This document shows, piece by piece, positions 1 through 11,191 of a DNA stretch of 64,000 bases. The notes under the pieces were generated by a model. It was not told the origin of the DNA. It made no database searches and saw nothing but the letters and a program-made list of their open reading frames with translations. This stretch comes from Porodaedalea pini (taxonomy: Eukaryota > Basidiomycota > Agaricomycetes > Hymenochaetales > Hymenochaetaceae): assembly GCA_002794775.1 (NCBI GenBank), contig NBAY01000001.1, positions 1,550,001-1,614,000 on the forward strand, written 5' to 3'. The position numbers were made by a program, and so were the translations under genes. How positions within the stretch are numbered: position 1 is the first letter of the stretch; each line of letters begins with the position of its first letter.

Positions 1-1873
1 CTCTGGCGCAGAGGACTAAACGATGAATTGAACTGCAACGCATGTGGACTCTACTGCAAGTTGGTATGTTTATTGCCTTCTTTTATAGTTATTTTTCTTT
101 CAGGCTTACTATTGGTACGTGCAGCACAAAAGGCCGCGTCCGAAAAGCATGCGTAACCAGCATGGTGAGGGCCGCCACCAGACCACGCCGCGGAGCGACA
201 GCACGGACGCCTTAGGCGAGCCCGGTGAATTTTCTTCCTCCTTCTGCCTTTCCCTTTCAACCCTAATCAATTGATTTTGACAATATCATAGCGCAATGTT
301 ACAATTGCCACACGACGGCGACGCCGCTCTGGCGTAAGGATGACGAGGGAAAGACAGTTTGCAACGCGTGAGTACTTCTAGTGCGATGAACCATGACGCG
401 ATGACTGACTGTTGTATCTCTGTATCTGTATCTTTCTCGGCGAAATAGATGTGGACTGTAGTGAGTACCTCTTCTTCTTTCTTCCCTCCGACCACCGGTC
501 CCTTTCTCGAAACCTAGTTGTCGTGCTGTCGTCATGCACGTTGGCTCATCTTACGTTTTCTCGTTCACTTCTAACCTTGCTCGCTCGGTCGCTATTACTC
601 ACCTCTGCTTCGCAGCTTCAAGCTTCACGGCTCCTCCCGTCCGATCTCGATGAAGTCCGACATCATCCGCAAGCGTTCACGGCATGACGCACGGCGCATG
701 GGCTCAGGCGAGACGCCCTCTGCCTCCCCAGGTGCCTCGCGACGCGCCTCCCCCTCGTCTGGCGGGTCGGGAGACAGACCCTCCCCGACGCTCGCGCCAG
801 ACAGCTCGACCGTGCAGCCCGCATACAGCTTCAGCCCGGAGGACTACGACTTTGCCGCCTCCGCATCGATGGGCCCGAACGCATCGGAGTTTGGCGGCAA
901 CAGCATGGGCATGGGTACCGGCGGCATGTTCGCACCCACAGGACACTTCGACGCGAGCAGCCTGATGTTCGCGCAGACGCCGCCGTTCCCTGGCCCGTAC
1001 CACCCGGACTATCTCCAGCGCTCGTATGTATTTGGGGACGACGGAAGCGGGGGCATGAACACGAATGCGCGCACGAGCTCGGAGGAGGAGGACCGGATGA
1101 GCAAGCGCCGACGGATGAGCGTCGATTCGGTGAGCGAGCCGCCGTCCTCGACCGCGTCCTACTCGTCGTACGCGACCGAGACGTCCTCCGCGACGACCGC
1201 GAGCCGGTCTTCTCTCGACTTCAGTCTGGGCTTCGGCAGCGGTGGCGGAAGCGCGGCGTATGCGTACCCGTCGTTCAGTTCCGGCGGAAGTGGCACGCTG
1301 CGCGCTCAGGGCGCGTTCTGGCACCCGCCAATGCTGCCGCAGTCGCTCGACAAGTCTCCCGCGTGCTTCGTGCACCCGCCGATGCTCCCCTCTGACGACA
1401 CGTCGTCGTCCTCCTCCGCTATGACATTCGGAAGCGGGGGCAAGGACTTTCCGATGGACTTCTTGCACCCGCCGATGATGCCTAGTGCGGCCTCGGGCTC
1501 GGGCTCAGGCAATGGAGCTGGAGGAAGAGAGGAGGATCGTGATCTGTTTGCGAGCTATTTGCACCCACCGATGGTCCTGAGTGGGGATGACTCGCCGATG
1601 GCACCGCTGAACGCGAACGCGCACCCGCCAATGCTCCCGCCCAGCGACAATTTCTACTCGCACCATCAACAGCAGCAGCAGGAGCAGCACCACGGATACC
1701 AGCAGCAACATCATCAACAAGAGTCGTACCATCATCACTCGGATCAGCAGCAACAGCAGCAGGAGCAGAACAACCGCTCCTACCAACAACAGCTGGAGCA
1801 CGAGCACGAAAGGGCGCGCGAGCAGCAACAGCAGCAGCAGCGCTACTACGAGCAGTTCGGGTCCGTTCATTAG
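1..1873 (+). CDS. Two-finger GATA transcription factor (5' end cut by window)
   Basis: Nuclear DNA-binding regulator expected to bind GATA sites. The window opens inside the first zinc finger (LWRRGLNDELNCNACGLYCK), which continues after an intron at 64-124 with HKRPRPKSMR. A second finger (CYNCHTTATPLWRKDDEGKT, then VCNACGLYFKLHGSSRPISM) is spread over exons 292-367, a 12-nt microexon 449-460, and 616-1873. Introns are 64-124, 225-291, 368-448 and 461-615, and all are in frame. After the finger comes a basic patch (KRSRHDARR), a Ser-rich region, five HPPM-type repeats and a Gln/His-rich tail ending at the stop at 1871-1873. A weak alternative last intron (1862 to about 1907) could replace the last residues with a short Gln-rich end. 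The linker and finger sequences do not look like the iron regulators of the Urbs1/SreA type, so no target is assigned. Confidence 0.88.
1322..1639 (+). repeat. Five HPPM(L/M/V) peptide repeats in the GATA factor
   Basis: The hexapeptide HPPMLP or a close variant (HPPMMP, HPPMVL) begins at 1322, 1373, 1466, 1562 and 1622, always in the coding frame and usually after an aromatic residue (FWHPPM, FVHPPM, FLHPPM, YLHPPM). Spacing is 17 to 32 residues of Ser/Gly/Asp-rich linker. Conservation of the short motif against unconserved linkers suggests a repeated protein-binding motif. This is inferred. Confidence 0.85.
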
Positions 1874-4237
1874 TCGTGTGCGGAACGCTTTACTTATCCT
1901 CACTAGGCTCGTTGGTTTCAACTCCTCGCATGGGGGGCCTCAACGGCAACAACAATCTCAATGGAACTAATAATGGCCACGGCAATGGCGTGGCCTCTGC
2001 GAATAATTGGAATAGAGGATACAGCGCGCGGTCAAAGGAGTTCTGAGCTGCGCTCTGGCTCTCAAGGTCGCGATACCCCCCCCCCCCCCCATCCCTTCTC
2101 CTCGCGGCCCACCGGATGGATTTCTTTTCTAAACTGCTTTCGTTACGCTATGCGTCCCAAGTGGTGTTTGTCATTTTGATTATCTTCTTTATTTCCTTCT
2201 GTTGTCCAGAATGAAAGCTCTTCGTGTTGTTGTTTTTTGCTTTCCTTATCCTCTTCCCCATTGCGGTTTATATTTTTTTTCCGGCGCTCGCGTCTGCTTT
2301 TTTTTTCATTTTTCTCAGTTATCCCTTTTCCCATTCCGCATTTTTTCCACGCCTTATACTCACACTCATACTCACGCTCACGTTCACAACGGATGCTCTC
2401 GCCACCATACGTATACTCTCATTCTCCCGTTCTCCCGTTCTCCGTTCTCCGTGCTTCCACCCTACATTCCCTTTTCCTCGTGTTGTCTTGATCTCGATTT
2501 CGATTCCCAGTCCCGATTCCACTCGCAATCCGCAATCGCAACAGCAAACATCACGACCACTGCTGACTGACACCGCAATGTTGTGTAGATGAGCCCCTGC
2601 CCTAAAGTTCTGCTTTCTCTCGCTCTTGCTTTGTTTGTCTGTCTGTCGATGTATCAAAGGCTTGTTTCATTCGCTCTTTCCTCTGTCTATCTTTTTTTCC
2701 CTTTCGCTATTCCTCTTTCTTCTCACTCTTCGTTTCTCTTTTTCATTTTTTATCGTTCCTGTTCATCGTCCCGCGTTCGTGTCCATGTGTCAATTGTCAC
2801 TATCATTCTCCGTGTTCATGACCCTGTCCGTCTCTCATGGTTGGAATCACTCACCCCTTTCTCCCTTTTCTCCCTTTTCTCGCTCCCTCCGGATCCCTTC
2901 CCTATTCTTTCCCTTATCCTCGCAATATGCGCACCACATCGAGACGAATGTCCTCCTAACCGTGCCATGTACAAATCTCTCGTTATTCCTCTCCTTCCTC
3001 TTCCTTTCCCTTCGCTCCTCTCCATTCTTCGCCGTGTCCTTACTCCACCCTGTCCGTACAACCCGTGTAACCTCGCAGCGAAGGGCTTCGCTATCCAAGC
3101 CCCACAGATATTATTTTGTTTATTTGCTTGCTTTTGCTTTGCTTGATGCTCGATTTCTTTTTGGGCTTTAGGTGTGATTTATTGCAATTGTATTGCTACA
3201 TTGGCATGCTATATACTGTATCAGTGTATGTGGAGATCTCAGTTCGCAATATTAATGCTCGCTGTCCGATGCTGTCCGTGCTCAGTTGACCATTTTCTTG
3301 AGTTTGTGTCTTGGTCGATGCCGGGACTATTTCCTAAAACGCGTGCGGCCCGGGTGTTGCGCTCGTGACCGTCGCGTCGCGAGCACGTGTATTGTTCTAC
3401 AACCTCGGGCTGCTCAGTGCTCTCCTGCATTGAATCTCACGCATCTCATCCGACTCTGTATCCCGGGCCTGCATTTCGGGGCTCATATGCATCTCTGTCG
3501 GCAGGCCAGCGTCGGTCCTATCTAATATCTACTGTACTACTCTGTGAAAAGCTCGAGACTTTTTGTACGGCCCGGACGGAGCGTCGAGGCCTTGTGACCA
3601 GGGCACGTCATGACCACCATGTTCTGTAAACGAATCTTCACCGCAAAACATATCTCCCTTTGGTTTGCCGGAAGTATGCAGAGAGGCATGGAACGGAATT
3701 GGGGAGATGTGGACATTTCAATTGGACCTGTGATGGAGGGGAGATGAGATGGGGAGCTGGTGTGTGGTATAAGAAGAGGACGGGATGCCGACGTTAACGT
3801 TGTGCGTTGTGCGTTGTGTATTCTGCGGGCTCCTTGCATCTGTTCTTGGTCTGCCCTACGTACACGTCTCGACCTCGACTTCGACCTTCGACTTGACGAG
3901 CAGCTGAGCCTGGCCTCCGGCGCACAAGCACAAGTACAAGCTCTTCTGCCTTCCACCGCTTCTAATTCCCGCGCCCGGGCATTTATCCCTTTTCTTCTCT
4001 CTTCGCCAGCTGCATTGACGCTTCTGGCCTGCCTGCCGTGGAGTCTGGGCTACAACGAAAGGAAACGAATTTCATCAGGCGCGCTATCATCGTATCGTAT
4101 TCCGTCGCTCACGCGCGCGTTCACGAGTCCCGTTCGGCCTGCGACGCTCACGATAAACGATATCCTACTTTATTCCGTAAATATTCGACCCGTCTGCGTA
4201 AACGGAAACTGTATCTCGAGGATCTTTGACAAACAAT
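1874..4237. other. Long pyrimidine-rich intergenic/UTR region
   Basis: No convincing gene. A run of 15 C lies at 2076-2090. From about 2180 to 3150 the plus strand is overwhelmingly C and T, giving open but low-complexity frames rich in Ser, Leu and Phe in several frames at once. That is composition, not coding. The stretch probably holds the 3' UTR of the GATA gene and the promoter and leader of the sugar transporter. Confidence 0.6.
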
Positions 4238-6889
4238 ATGCTGAAGCTGAAGCTGACGGGCAGCCCGCTTGTGGTGGCAATCAACCTCGTCGCAGGGCTC
4301 GCTATCTTCTTGTGCGTCTCCCACTCCCTTTTTTAATGCTTCGCGCAAAGTACCCACTGGAGCTGATCATGCGTTTTCATTTCCGAAAATACGAAACAAC
4401 GTACCTTGTGTCTTCGTATCGTGGTGCATTTGGCGCGCGCGCGGGGTGTGTGTGGCAGCTTCGGATATGACCAGGGGATGATGTCGGGGGTGAACTCCTC
4501 GCCGGATTATGTGAATACAATGAAGATCGGATATTCGACGTGAGTTCCGTCAGTCCTCCTCCGGTTCGATTCACGCTTCATTCTTCGTTCTTCTCTTCTC
4601 CCTTCCTCGCCCCTCGCCTCATTCTTGTACTTTGTATACCGATTCTAGTCTAACCTAATTTTGCCTCTCGCTTTACCAGATATGAAGGCCCGTCACAAGG
4701 CGTCGTCGCAACAATTACGGACCCCACAAAGCAGGGCGGGATCGTCAGCAGTACGTCCGGCGCTAACTCTGTATTCAAAAGTCTGTTGATAGATACGGGA
4801 AAACTCACGCTTGTCCGTTTTGTGTTCATTAGTATACTATTTCGGGGCGCTCATCGGCGGTCTTTGGGGAGGCTCCATGGGTGATAGGTACGTTATGCTG
4901 GATGCTGAATGAGAAAGTATTTGGCTGATTGTGACTTTCTTTCCTTTGATAGGATCGGACGGATAAAGACTATGTTTTTTGTGCGTGGCATTTGGGAAAT
5001 TCTCTCTCAAGGTCATGCTTATTGACGGTTGACTGTTGACCGGGATAATAGGGCGGATTATGGATTTTACTCGGAGCGTCTTTGCAGTACGTATGAGCTT
5101 CAATAATTAAATCTTAACCTACTTGCTGACACTACAATGTAGAACATCGGCCCAAAATACTGCCTGGTGAGCGGATTCGTCTATTCTTTGCACTAATGAA
5201 ATCGGATTGACGCGTTTCGTGCTCATTAGGATGTGCTGCGCGCGCGTCATTAATGGTATCGGCACCGGCTTCCTCAACGTGATCGTACCTGTCTGGAGTG
5301 CAGAGGTGCGTCTAATTCCAATGCGTTGTAAACGTCAATGTGCTGACTGTTTTCTTCAACAAGGTCGCAAGCCATACTTCCCGCGGAGCCTTCATCGCAT
5401 TCGAGTTCACACTGAACATCCTCGGCGTCGTCGTCGCGTACTGGCTCGAGTTCGGGCTATCCTTCGTTGGTGATGGGAATACGCAGATCCGATGGAGGGT
5501 AAGTGTGTTCATTGTGTTCGGGTTGAGCAAACTTGGTTTATTGCTTAGCTGATGTCTGTGCGTATGCGTAGTTCCCGGTCGCTTTCCAGATTATACCGAT
5601 GCTGTTCTTCATGTCCGTGATCAGCTTCATGCCAGAGTCACCTCGTACGTCATCCCTTCTTTCTCCCTCTCTTCAAGAATTGCAAGATTTACGTCCACGT
5701 TTACTAGGATGGCTTGCAAAAGTCGGACGCACAGACGAAGCGATCACGATCCTTGGCAACCTGCGCGCAAACGGAAACGCACAGGATCCCGCCGTGGAGC
5801 ACGAGTTCGCGGACATCCTTGAGATTGTGCAGCTCGAGAAGGAGAATGCCGGGCGAAGCACGTACTGGTCGATGTTCTGGGGAATCGGATGGGGAGACTT
5901 GCATGTGGCGCGCCGCGTCCAGCTGAGCGTTTGGTTGCAGATTGTTCAGGAGTGCGTACTCGCTGTCGTTGATTTTACATGGTGTGAAAGAGATATGCTG
6001 ACGATTTGTGATGGATGATGGTGCAGATGGGTTGGGATTGCGGCTGTTACGGTGTATGCGCCGACGATGTTCTCGCAGGCCGGATACGGCAGCAGGAAGT
6101 CTGAGTGGCTCTCTGGGGTAAACATGGTCCGTTCCCTTCTCCTCTCCCCCACCACACGTCTCACTCACGTTTATTTCACGTCTTCATTCAACCAGATAAC
6201 ATACTGTCTTAGCACGTTCATCGCTGTCGTGACGATCGACCGCTTCGGGCGGCGCTGGGGGCTGTGGGCCGGTGCGGTCGTGCAGGGCACCGCCATGATT
6301 CTCGCCGGCGCATTTTCGCGGCTTACAATTGAGCATCAGGATAAGAAGGCGCAGTACGGCGCGGCGGGCGCGTTCTTCATCTTCTTGTATACAGCAGCGT
6401 TCGGAGCGACGTGGTTGACGATTCCGTGGGTATATCCGGTGCGTTTAATTGCTACTCCTCTCTTCCTGCAATGCTTCTTGAGTGTTGAATGTTGACAATC
6501 ATCGGACCCGCTCGCAGACGGAGACATTCCCCCTCGAAGTCCGTGCAAAGGGCAACGCATGGGGAGTCTTTGGATGGAGCATCGGGAACGGGTGGCTCAC
6601 TTTGCTCAACCCCGTCATGTTCTCGCGCATCGCCGAAAACACCTTACACGTCTTTGGCGCGATCAACTTCGCCTCGATCCCACTCGTGTGGGCATTCTAC
6701 CCCGAGACGGCGAACCGCACGCTCGAGGAGGTGGATCTGTTGTTCGCGAGTCGCAGTCCGTTCGTTTGGGACAATGAACGCCACTTCAAGGAGCTGAAGG
6801 CAAGTGGGCTGCGGTTGAGTCATCATCTGGGGGAAGGGCAGAAGAAGGGCAGCGTAGAGGTTGGCGAGAGGGAGAAGGAACATGTCTGA
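4238..6889 (+). CDS. MFS sugar transporter (sugar porter family)
   Basis: Plasma-membrane 12-helix symporter of the fungal sugar porter family. It probably imports hexoses or a related sugar; the substrate cannot be read from sequence. The gene has 14 exons split by 13 short GT-AG introns. The start is MLKLKLTGSPLVVAINLVAG at 4238. Family marks occur in order: FGYDQGMMSGV in the first helix region, GDRIGRIKT in loop 2-3, RVINGIGTGFLN in helix 4, PESPRWL at the end of helix 6, DRFGRRWGL in loop 8-9 and PETANRTLEEVD after helix 12. Length is about 530 residues, normal for the family. The tail is short, charged and ends KEHV before the stop at 6887-6889. Gene and motifs are seen directly; sugar specificity is unassigned. 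Confidence 0.92.
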
Positions 6890-7287
6890 TTTTGCTTTTT
6901 TTCGCTTTCGCTTTCTCTTTTGCTTTTGCTTCGTTTTGGTAGAAGGTTGAGCGACGTATGCTCAATTACATACCGGCGCTATGTACTGGTAGAACCAAAA
7001 CTCGAATAGATCCTTTCTGATCGGTGCTGTATGTCTTGGCTTCTAGGAGTGGTGGTAGCTGCTGCAGGACCGACGTCTAGTTGACACGACGCGGCGCGTC
7101 AAATAAAGCCTCGGGAAGGAAGCATAACTGGGAGTATAAGTCGAATGAGCGCGAAACAAGCACAGAGGTTGACGTTGTACGGGACACAAACACGTATAAC
7201 CCTGGGACCATTGTCAAACAACGGTCCGGAGGTAGCGAGTAGCTGGAAAGGCATCGGAAGGTTGGGGTCCTCTACGTCCCATTTCAG

Positions 7288-7294
7288 TATAAAA
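7288..7294 (+). promoter_or_regulatory. TATA box
   Basis: TATAAAA lies about 85 bases upstream of the ATG at 7377, a reasonable distance for the promoter of the small dimeric-barrel gene. Confidence 0.5.
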
Positions 7295-7376
7295 TGTAAA
7301 GGGATTGGTGTTTGAGGGGAGGACGTACCGAAGCCTACGACACTCGCTACTCATTTCAGTTCAGCTTTTAATCAAC

Positions 7377-8276
7377 ATGGCTTCGCATATCACGCAAATT
7401 ACGACGTACCAGAAGACCCTTGCGAACGGAGAGGACGTTAAGCAGGAATGCGTCAGGGAGGCGCTCAAGGCTGTCGAAGGTGCCGATGGGTGGATCAGGC
7501 AAGTGTAAACCCTTCCCACTTTATAGTGCCTTTTTGAGATTGCGTGTCGGCTGATTTCTGATGCTGCTGCTGTTATGAAGGGCATATAACGGTGTCCAGC
7601 TGCCAGACTCTAGACTTGGGTTCTGGATATTTGGTAAACACGACTGTTTTCTGTCCAGTAGTTGACTTTTCGCCTTCGACTTTGTCTGACTCGGACGCGT
7701 ACGCAGATTGGGAGAGCACAGCCCACCGTGATGCATTTCTTGCTGACGAGGCGCATGCACCGGTCCTCGCCGCCCTCCGTGGTGTTGTCGCGTCCTCCGG
7801 GGCCGACGCGCAAGACGGGACGGGCTCGCTACAGGTTCAGTTCGACCCGCCGCATGCGCCAGCGGCCCTCGGCGCACCGGTGACAGAAATCGCTATTGGC
7901 ACACTGCGGCGAGGCGTGGAAACCGCTGTGTATGAGGCGCTGATGCGACGCGTCATGGAGGCCGTGGGGCGCGCGAAGGGGGTGCAGGGCGCTGGGTGGG
8001 GGAAGGTCATCGGTAATGACGAGGAGAAGAATGCTGGCAGTGCGCGGTATGTCCTTGTGGTTGGATGGGAGTCTGCTGAGGTGAGCAGTGTTCTTGGGGA
8101 CTTTCTGCAAATTTGGAATCGAGGGGAGTTAATTGGATGTGTCGGCTTGGTAGGCTCAACAGCAAGCACTCGCCGCTCGTTCTGCACATGAACTTCACGA
8201 GGAGGTTAACGGACTCGCTGAATATGAAATGAAGCTGGTCCAGTTGACGCAATACGAGAAGGGAAGCGCGGCATGA
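7377..8276 (+). CDS. Small protein resembling dimeric alpha/beta-barrel (ABM-like) proteins
   Basis: Four exons: 7377-7498, 7581-7633, 7707-8080 and 8154-8276, giving about 223 residues. The first intron has a GC donor (AG|GCAAGT). The second (7634-7706) was chosen because it joins LGFWIF directly to DWESTAHRDAFLADE without a break. The N-terminal half (TTYQKTLANG, then DGWIRAYNGVQLPDSRLGFW and DWESTAHRDAF) has the look of stress-responsive or antibiotic-biosynthesis-monooxygenase A/B barrels, where a Trp-containing strand is followed by a helix such as W.S.EAH..F. A second similar half seems to lie near GWGKVIGNDEE and YVLVVGWESAE, and the tail is Gln/Glu-rich. The family call is by pattern only and no substrate is known. 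A TATA box lies upstream. Confidence 0.7.
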
Positions 8277-8610
8277 GTGTCCAGTAGTTATTTTCTTGTA
8301 CATTCTTTGTCCGGACCTTTTGTGCTGTCCTCGACTCGGAGTATTCGTCGACTTATCTATTTCTATTAAACACAAGCGTATTCCTTGCCGACGACTACCG
8401 TACTAGCTTGAATCAGTAGGTCATGGACGAATGACTCACCACTTTATTTGCGTTCTGGTCCCTGTACCCTTCGAAAACTTAGTGGAACAATTTCGGGCTG
8501 GCTCGGATCTTGTCCTCAGGTAGTATTGAAATATGCACGTCACCACAACGCTTTTCGTAGCTTCTAGCGCGCCTTCATGTAGTATATATGTGCAGAGCAA
8601 AGTTTGAGAC

Positions 8611-9067
8611 TTAATTCGAACTTCCATCCTGTCTTGCCGACATCGCAGGTAGTGCGGTAATGAAGGACTCTATAGCAGTTTCTTCTTCGGTGCCGGTGCC
8701 GTCCTGTTGATAGCAATTTTTATGACGTTGAAAGACGCGCGGCAGGATGTAGAGCGCAAACCTTTGCTCAACACGTAGTAGAGCTGACCGTAACCAGGAC
8801 ATCTCCGAGCTAACCTGAAGAGTGACGCTTTCATGATCTGATGAAGTCGTCTCATGGCCCCAGCCTCGTGTTCTGATCCTGCCAGGGATAGTAATAGCCT
8901 CAACTTCAACGTCTGAAGTGAGGGTCACTTGAAGAGCTTCACTGCTGGAAGCTGTTACCGAGAGTCATTATTAGCAACTATTGATTAATTTTCTCACCTT
9001 TTCGTCCACCTTGGTGAGAGTGGTTGTTCTCATTTCTGGTTCCTTTCGGCCCGAGTTTAATCACCAT
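8611..9067 (-). CDS. Unrecognised small gene, or 3' remnant of a larger gene
   Basis: Minus-strand reading begins at ATG 9067 (MVIKLGPKGTRNENN), is joined by an intron (8997-8952) to an exon starting at 8951, and runs to a stop at 8613-8611. A second in-frame intron from about 8821 to 8718 (CTTCAG|gttagc to caacag|GACGGC) is likely and would remove an odd Arg/Leu-rich stretch. The product would be about 104-140 residues, acidic and Ser/Thr-rich, with no recognised domain. The frame upstream of the ATG (9172-9068) also looks coding but carries one TGA at 9097-9095. The piece may therefore be the end of a longer, broken or differently spliced gene. Confidence 0.35.
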
Positions 9068-9818
9068 GCTTTGCAACACGTTTTCAGGGCAGAATCAATT
9101 GTTCTTCATGAGTACGAGGGTGATGTTATCGACAGACTTGCATTCCAGTGAAGAACATATCTGAGCATAGTCCTTGTTTCAAAGTGTACCAGTGTTGAAA
9201 ACAAATCATGACTGTTTTTGTAGTTTCCAAATCCGGCCCGAAGTGCGGCTGGGAAATTGATGAGCAGTGCCTGCTTGTGAGAAAAATTGTATTCTATAAC
9301 CCAAACCACCATCATGTTCGTTTCCGGATTATGATTCATCTCAGCATGCTGCTGTGCTGCGCTGTCGCGTGTTCTTGAGGCCCAAGGGAAAAGCGAAAAG
9401 GGGAAGACGACGCACGCGGCTGCCAGTGCGTGTCGACTATCTGTGCTCATTAATTTTTAGCGCGTCTCTACGTCTCACCTCCCCTTTCAAGTCTGCGACT
9501 CGCGAACGCGCATTCAGTCGCGCTTCGCGCCTTCGGTTTTCCTTGATTCTGTCTGCTGGAATCGACACACCGCGCACGGGCAGCGTGGCTTGGCTCTTGT
9601 CTCTTTCGACGTTCTTTGCTCGAGTGCTCCCGCTGCTTGCCATTGTGTACGCCTGCCTGTGACTACGCTTTGTGGCCCAACGCGACGATCAAAAAAGCAT
9701 TAGAGTGGTCACGTTTTCAGGCCGTGGCTGCTCACAATAAAACTGGTACATAAAGTCTCTCAATGTCTTCCGACGTGGCCTAAATACCCAGATTGATACG
9801 TCAGAATAACCCATTGCA
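9068..9818. other. Spacer with possible coding remnant on the minus strand
   Basis: A minus-strand open frame at 9450-9106 starts with an Ala/Val/Phe-rich stretch. Another frame at 9172-9098 reads DYAQICSSLECKSVDNITLV. They could not be joined cleanly, so no complete gene is called. The rest holds nothing recognisable. Confidence 0.3.
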
Positions 9819-10932
9819 ATGGATATCCCGGTGCTGTGCTGGTGCTGCACTATAAATCCAAGCATTACTGACGAGGTTCGTTCCAAACCATGCACCCTTG
9901 TGACACTCACAGGCAAACAGGTAGCGCAACTCTACAGGAGTATATGGCATGCTATAATGCCGTCCTTGAAGCTTGGCCGGACAGTCAGTTTGCGCAAAGG
10001 CTCAAAGATATGCCACGAAATTATGACACACTAAGTAAGAGACGTGTAATCTTCTTTGATGTGATATTAAGCTGCAGGCGCAGGGGAAATGTTAGCGCAC
10101 TTAATACCGCTTTTGATGATGCGCCAGCAACGCATTCCGCGGAGCAAATGGGTATTGCATCAGAATGAGCGGGGGAAGAAGTGGATAGAGAAGGTATTTT
10201 TTTCTTTCTTCCTGTCTACACGGACATCACAAGAACGATTACTGACGCGTGATGGACGTCTAGACCGTGGACACCGGAGGACATTCTGCTAGGCAACTTA
10301 CTACGATGACGGGTTTTACGACTGCCTACGATTATAACATTGTGGTATTGGCCGCATGTCAAGGGAAGCGTAATCATGTCGTTAACATCGGTCTCGGTGT
10401 AAAACGGCTATCGGCCGATGGCGTCCCTGTGCAACAGTGGGCGCAATCTCAGCAGCACAAGGTAATCCGTAGTCTTCGGCTTTTCAACTCGAGGGTCCTC
10501 ATGCCTATCTTCCTTTAGTTGACGCAGAAAGAGGTCCAGATGCTCACAGGCCTCGCAGATGACTTGCTCCTCAGTCGGCTCATTATCTTGTTGACGATCA
10601 AGGAATCACTCATTAATGGGCTCGGTCAGCCGGTGGGTTTCGACCTCTCGCGCATCGAGTGTAACCCCGCCGAAAACTGGCTGCAGGTCGACGCACAGCC
10701 TCTTCTTGGGTGGGAGTTCCGTCTCTTCCGCTGCCAGGGCGAGGCGGTGGCCGGCGAGGTCCAGTACGTTGACCAGTACCAAATGTGTGTTGCGTTTTAC
10801 CGCGGGCACAACATCGTGAAATTCACGTTCGTCGATAAGCCGGAAGAGATCGACCGCCTGACGCAGTACTTTCCCTTTGACCGCCTTGTGGATGTTATAC
10901 CAAGACTTCTTCAGGAAGCAAAATCGGGCTGA
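9819..10932 (+). CDS. Hypothetical protein, five exons
   Basis: Exons 9819-9875, 9938-10034, 10078-10193, 10264-10461 and 10519-10932 splice in frame to 293 residues (MDIPVLCWCCTINPSITDE first, LLQEAKSG last). All four introns are short GT-AG. No signal peptide or membrane helix is evident. The last exon (GLADDLLLSRLIILLTIKES, then FDLSRIECNPAENWLQ, WEFRLFRCQGEAV and FVDKPEEIDRLTQYFPFDRL) has a well-ordered soluble-domain look, with alternating helices and amphipathic strands. I do not recognise the family. Consistent exon phases and codon use support a real gene. It is followed after 260 bp by the acyl-CoA oxidase gene on the same strand. Confidence 0.75.
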
Positions 10933-11191
10933 CATGTTAATTCTGCACACTCATCACTCATTTGTAATATTGCACGCATTGTTTAAAACATCATTATGTG
11001 GTCAGCAGACGGAGTCTTGTGAAATTTCATCTGCAACGCTTATCCTGGTAAATAAAGTCTGAAATGTCGGCTTTTCCCGATTCGGGTCGGGTAGTTGGTT
11101 TGCCCGGCTGACCTGCTCAGAGCGATCATGATACAAATTCGAGATGTGCCTGAGTTCCTGCTCTTTAGTGGTAACCACAAGTGCAGCGGAT

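Noticed and set aside
704..1468. 254-codon minus-strand frame opposite the GATA factor
   Set aside because: Arg-rich shadow of a GC-rich coding exon on the other strand.
2202..3171. Several overlapping plus-strand frames of 80-185 codons
   Set aside because: They arise from pyrimidine-rich composition: two or three frames are open at once, rich in Ser/Leu/Phe, with no domain or splice pattern.
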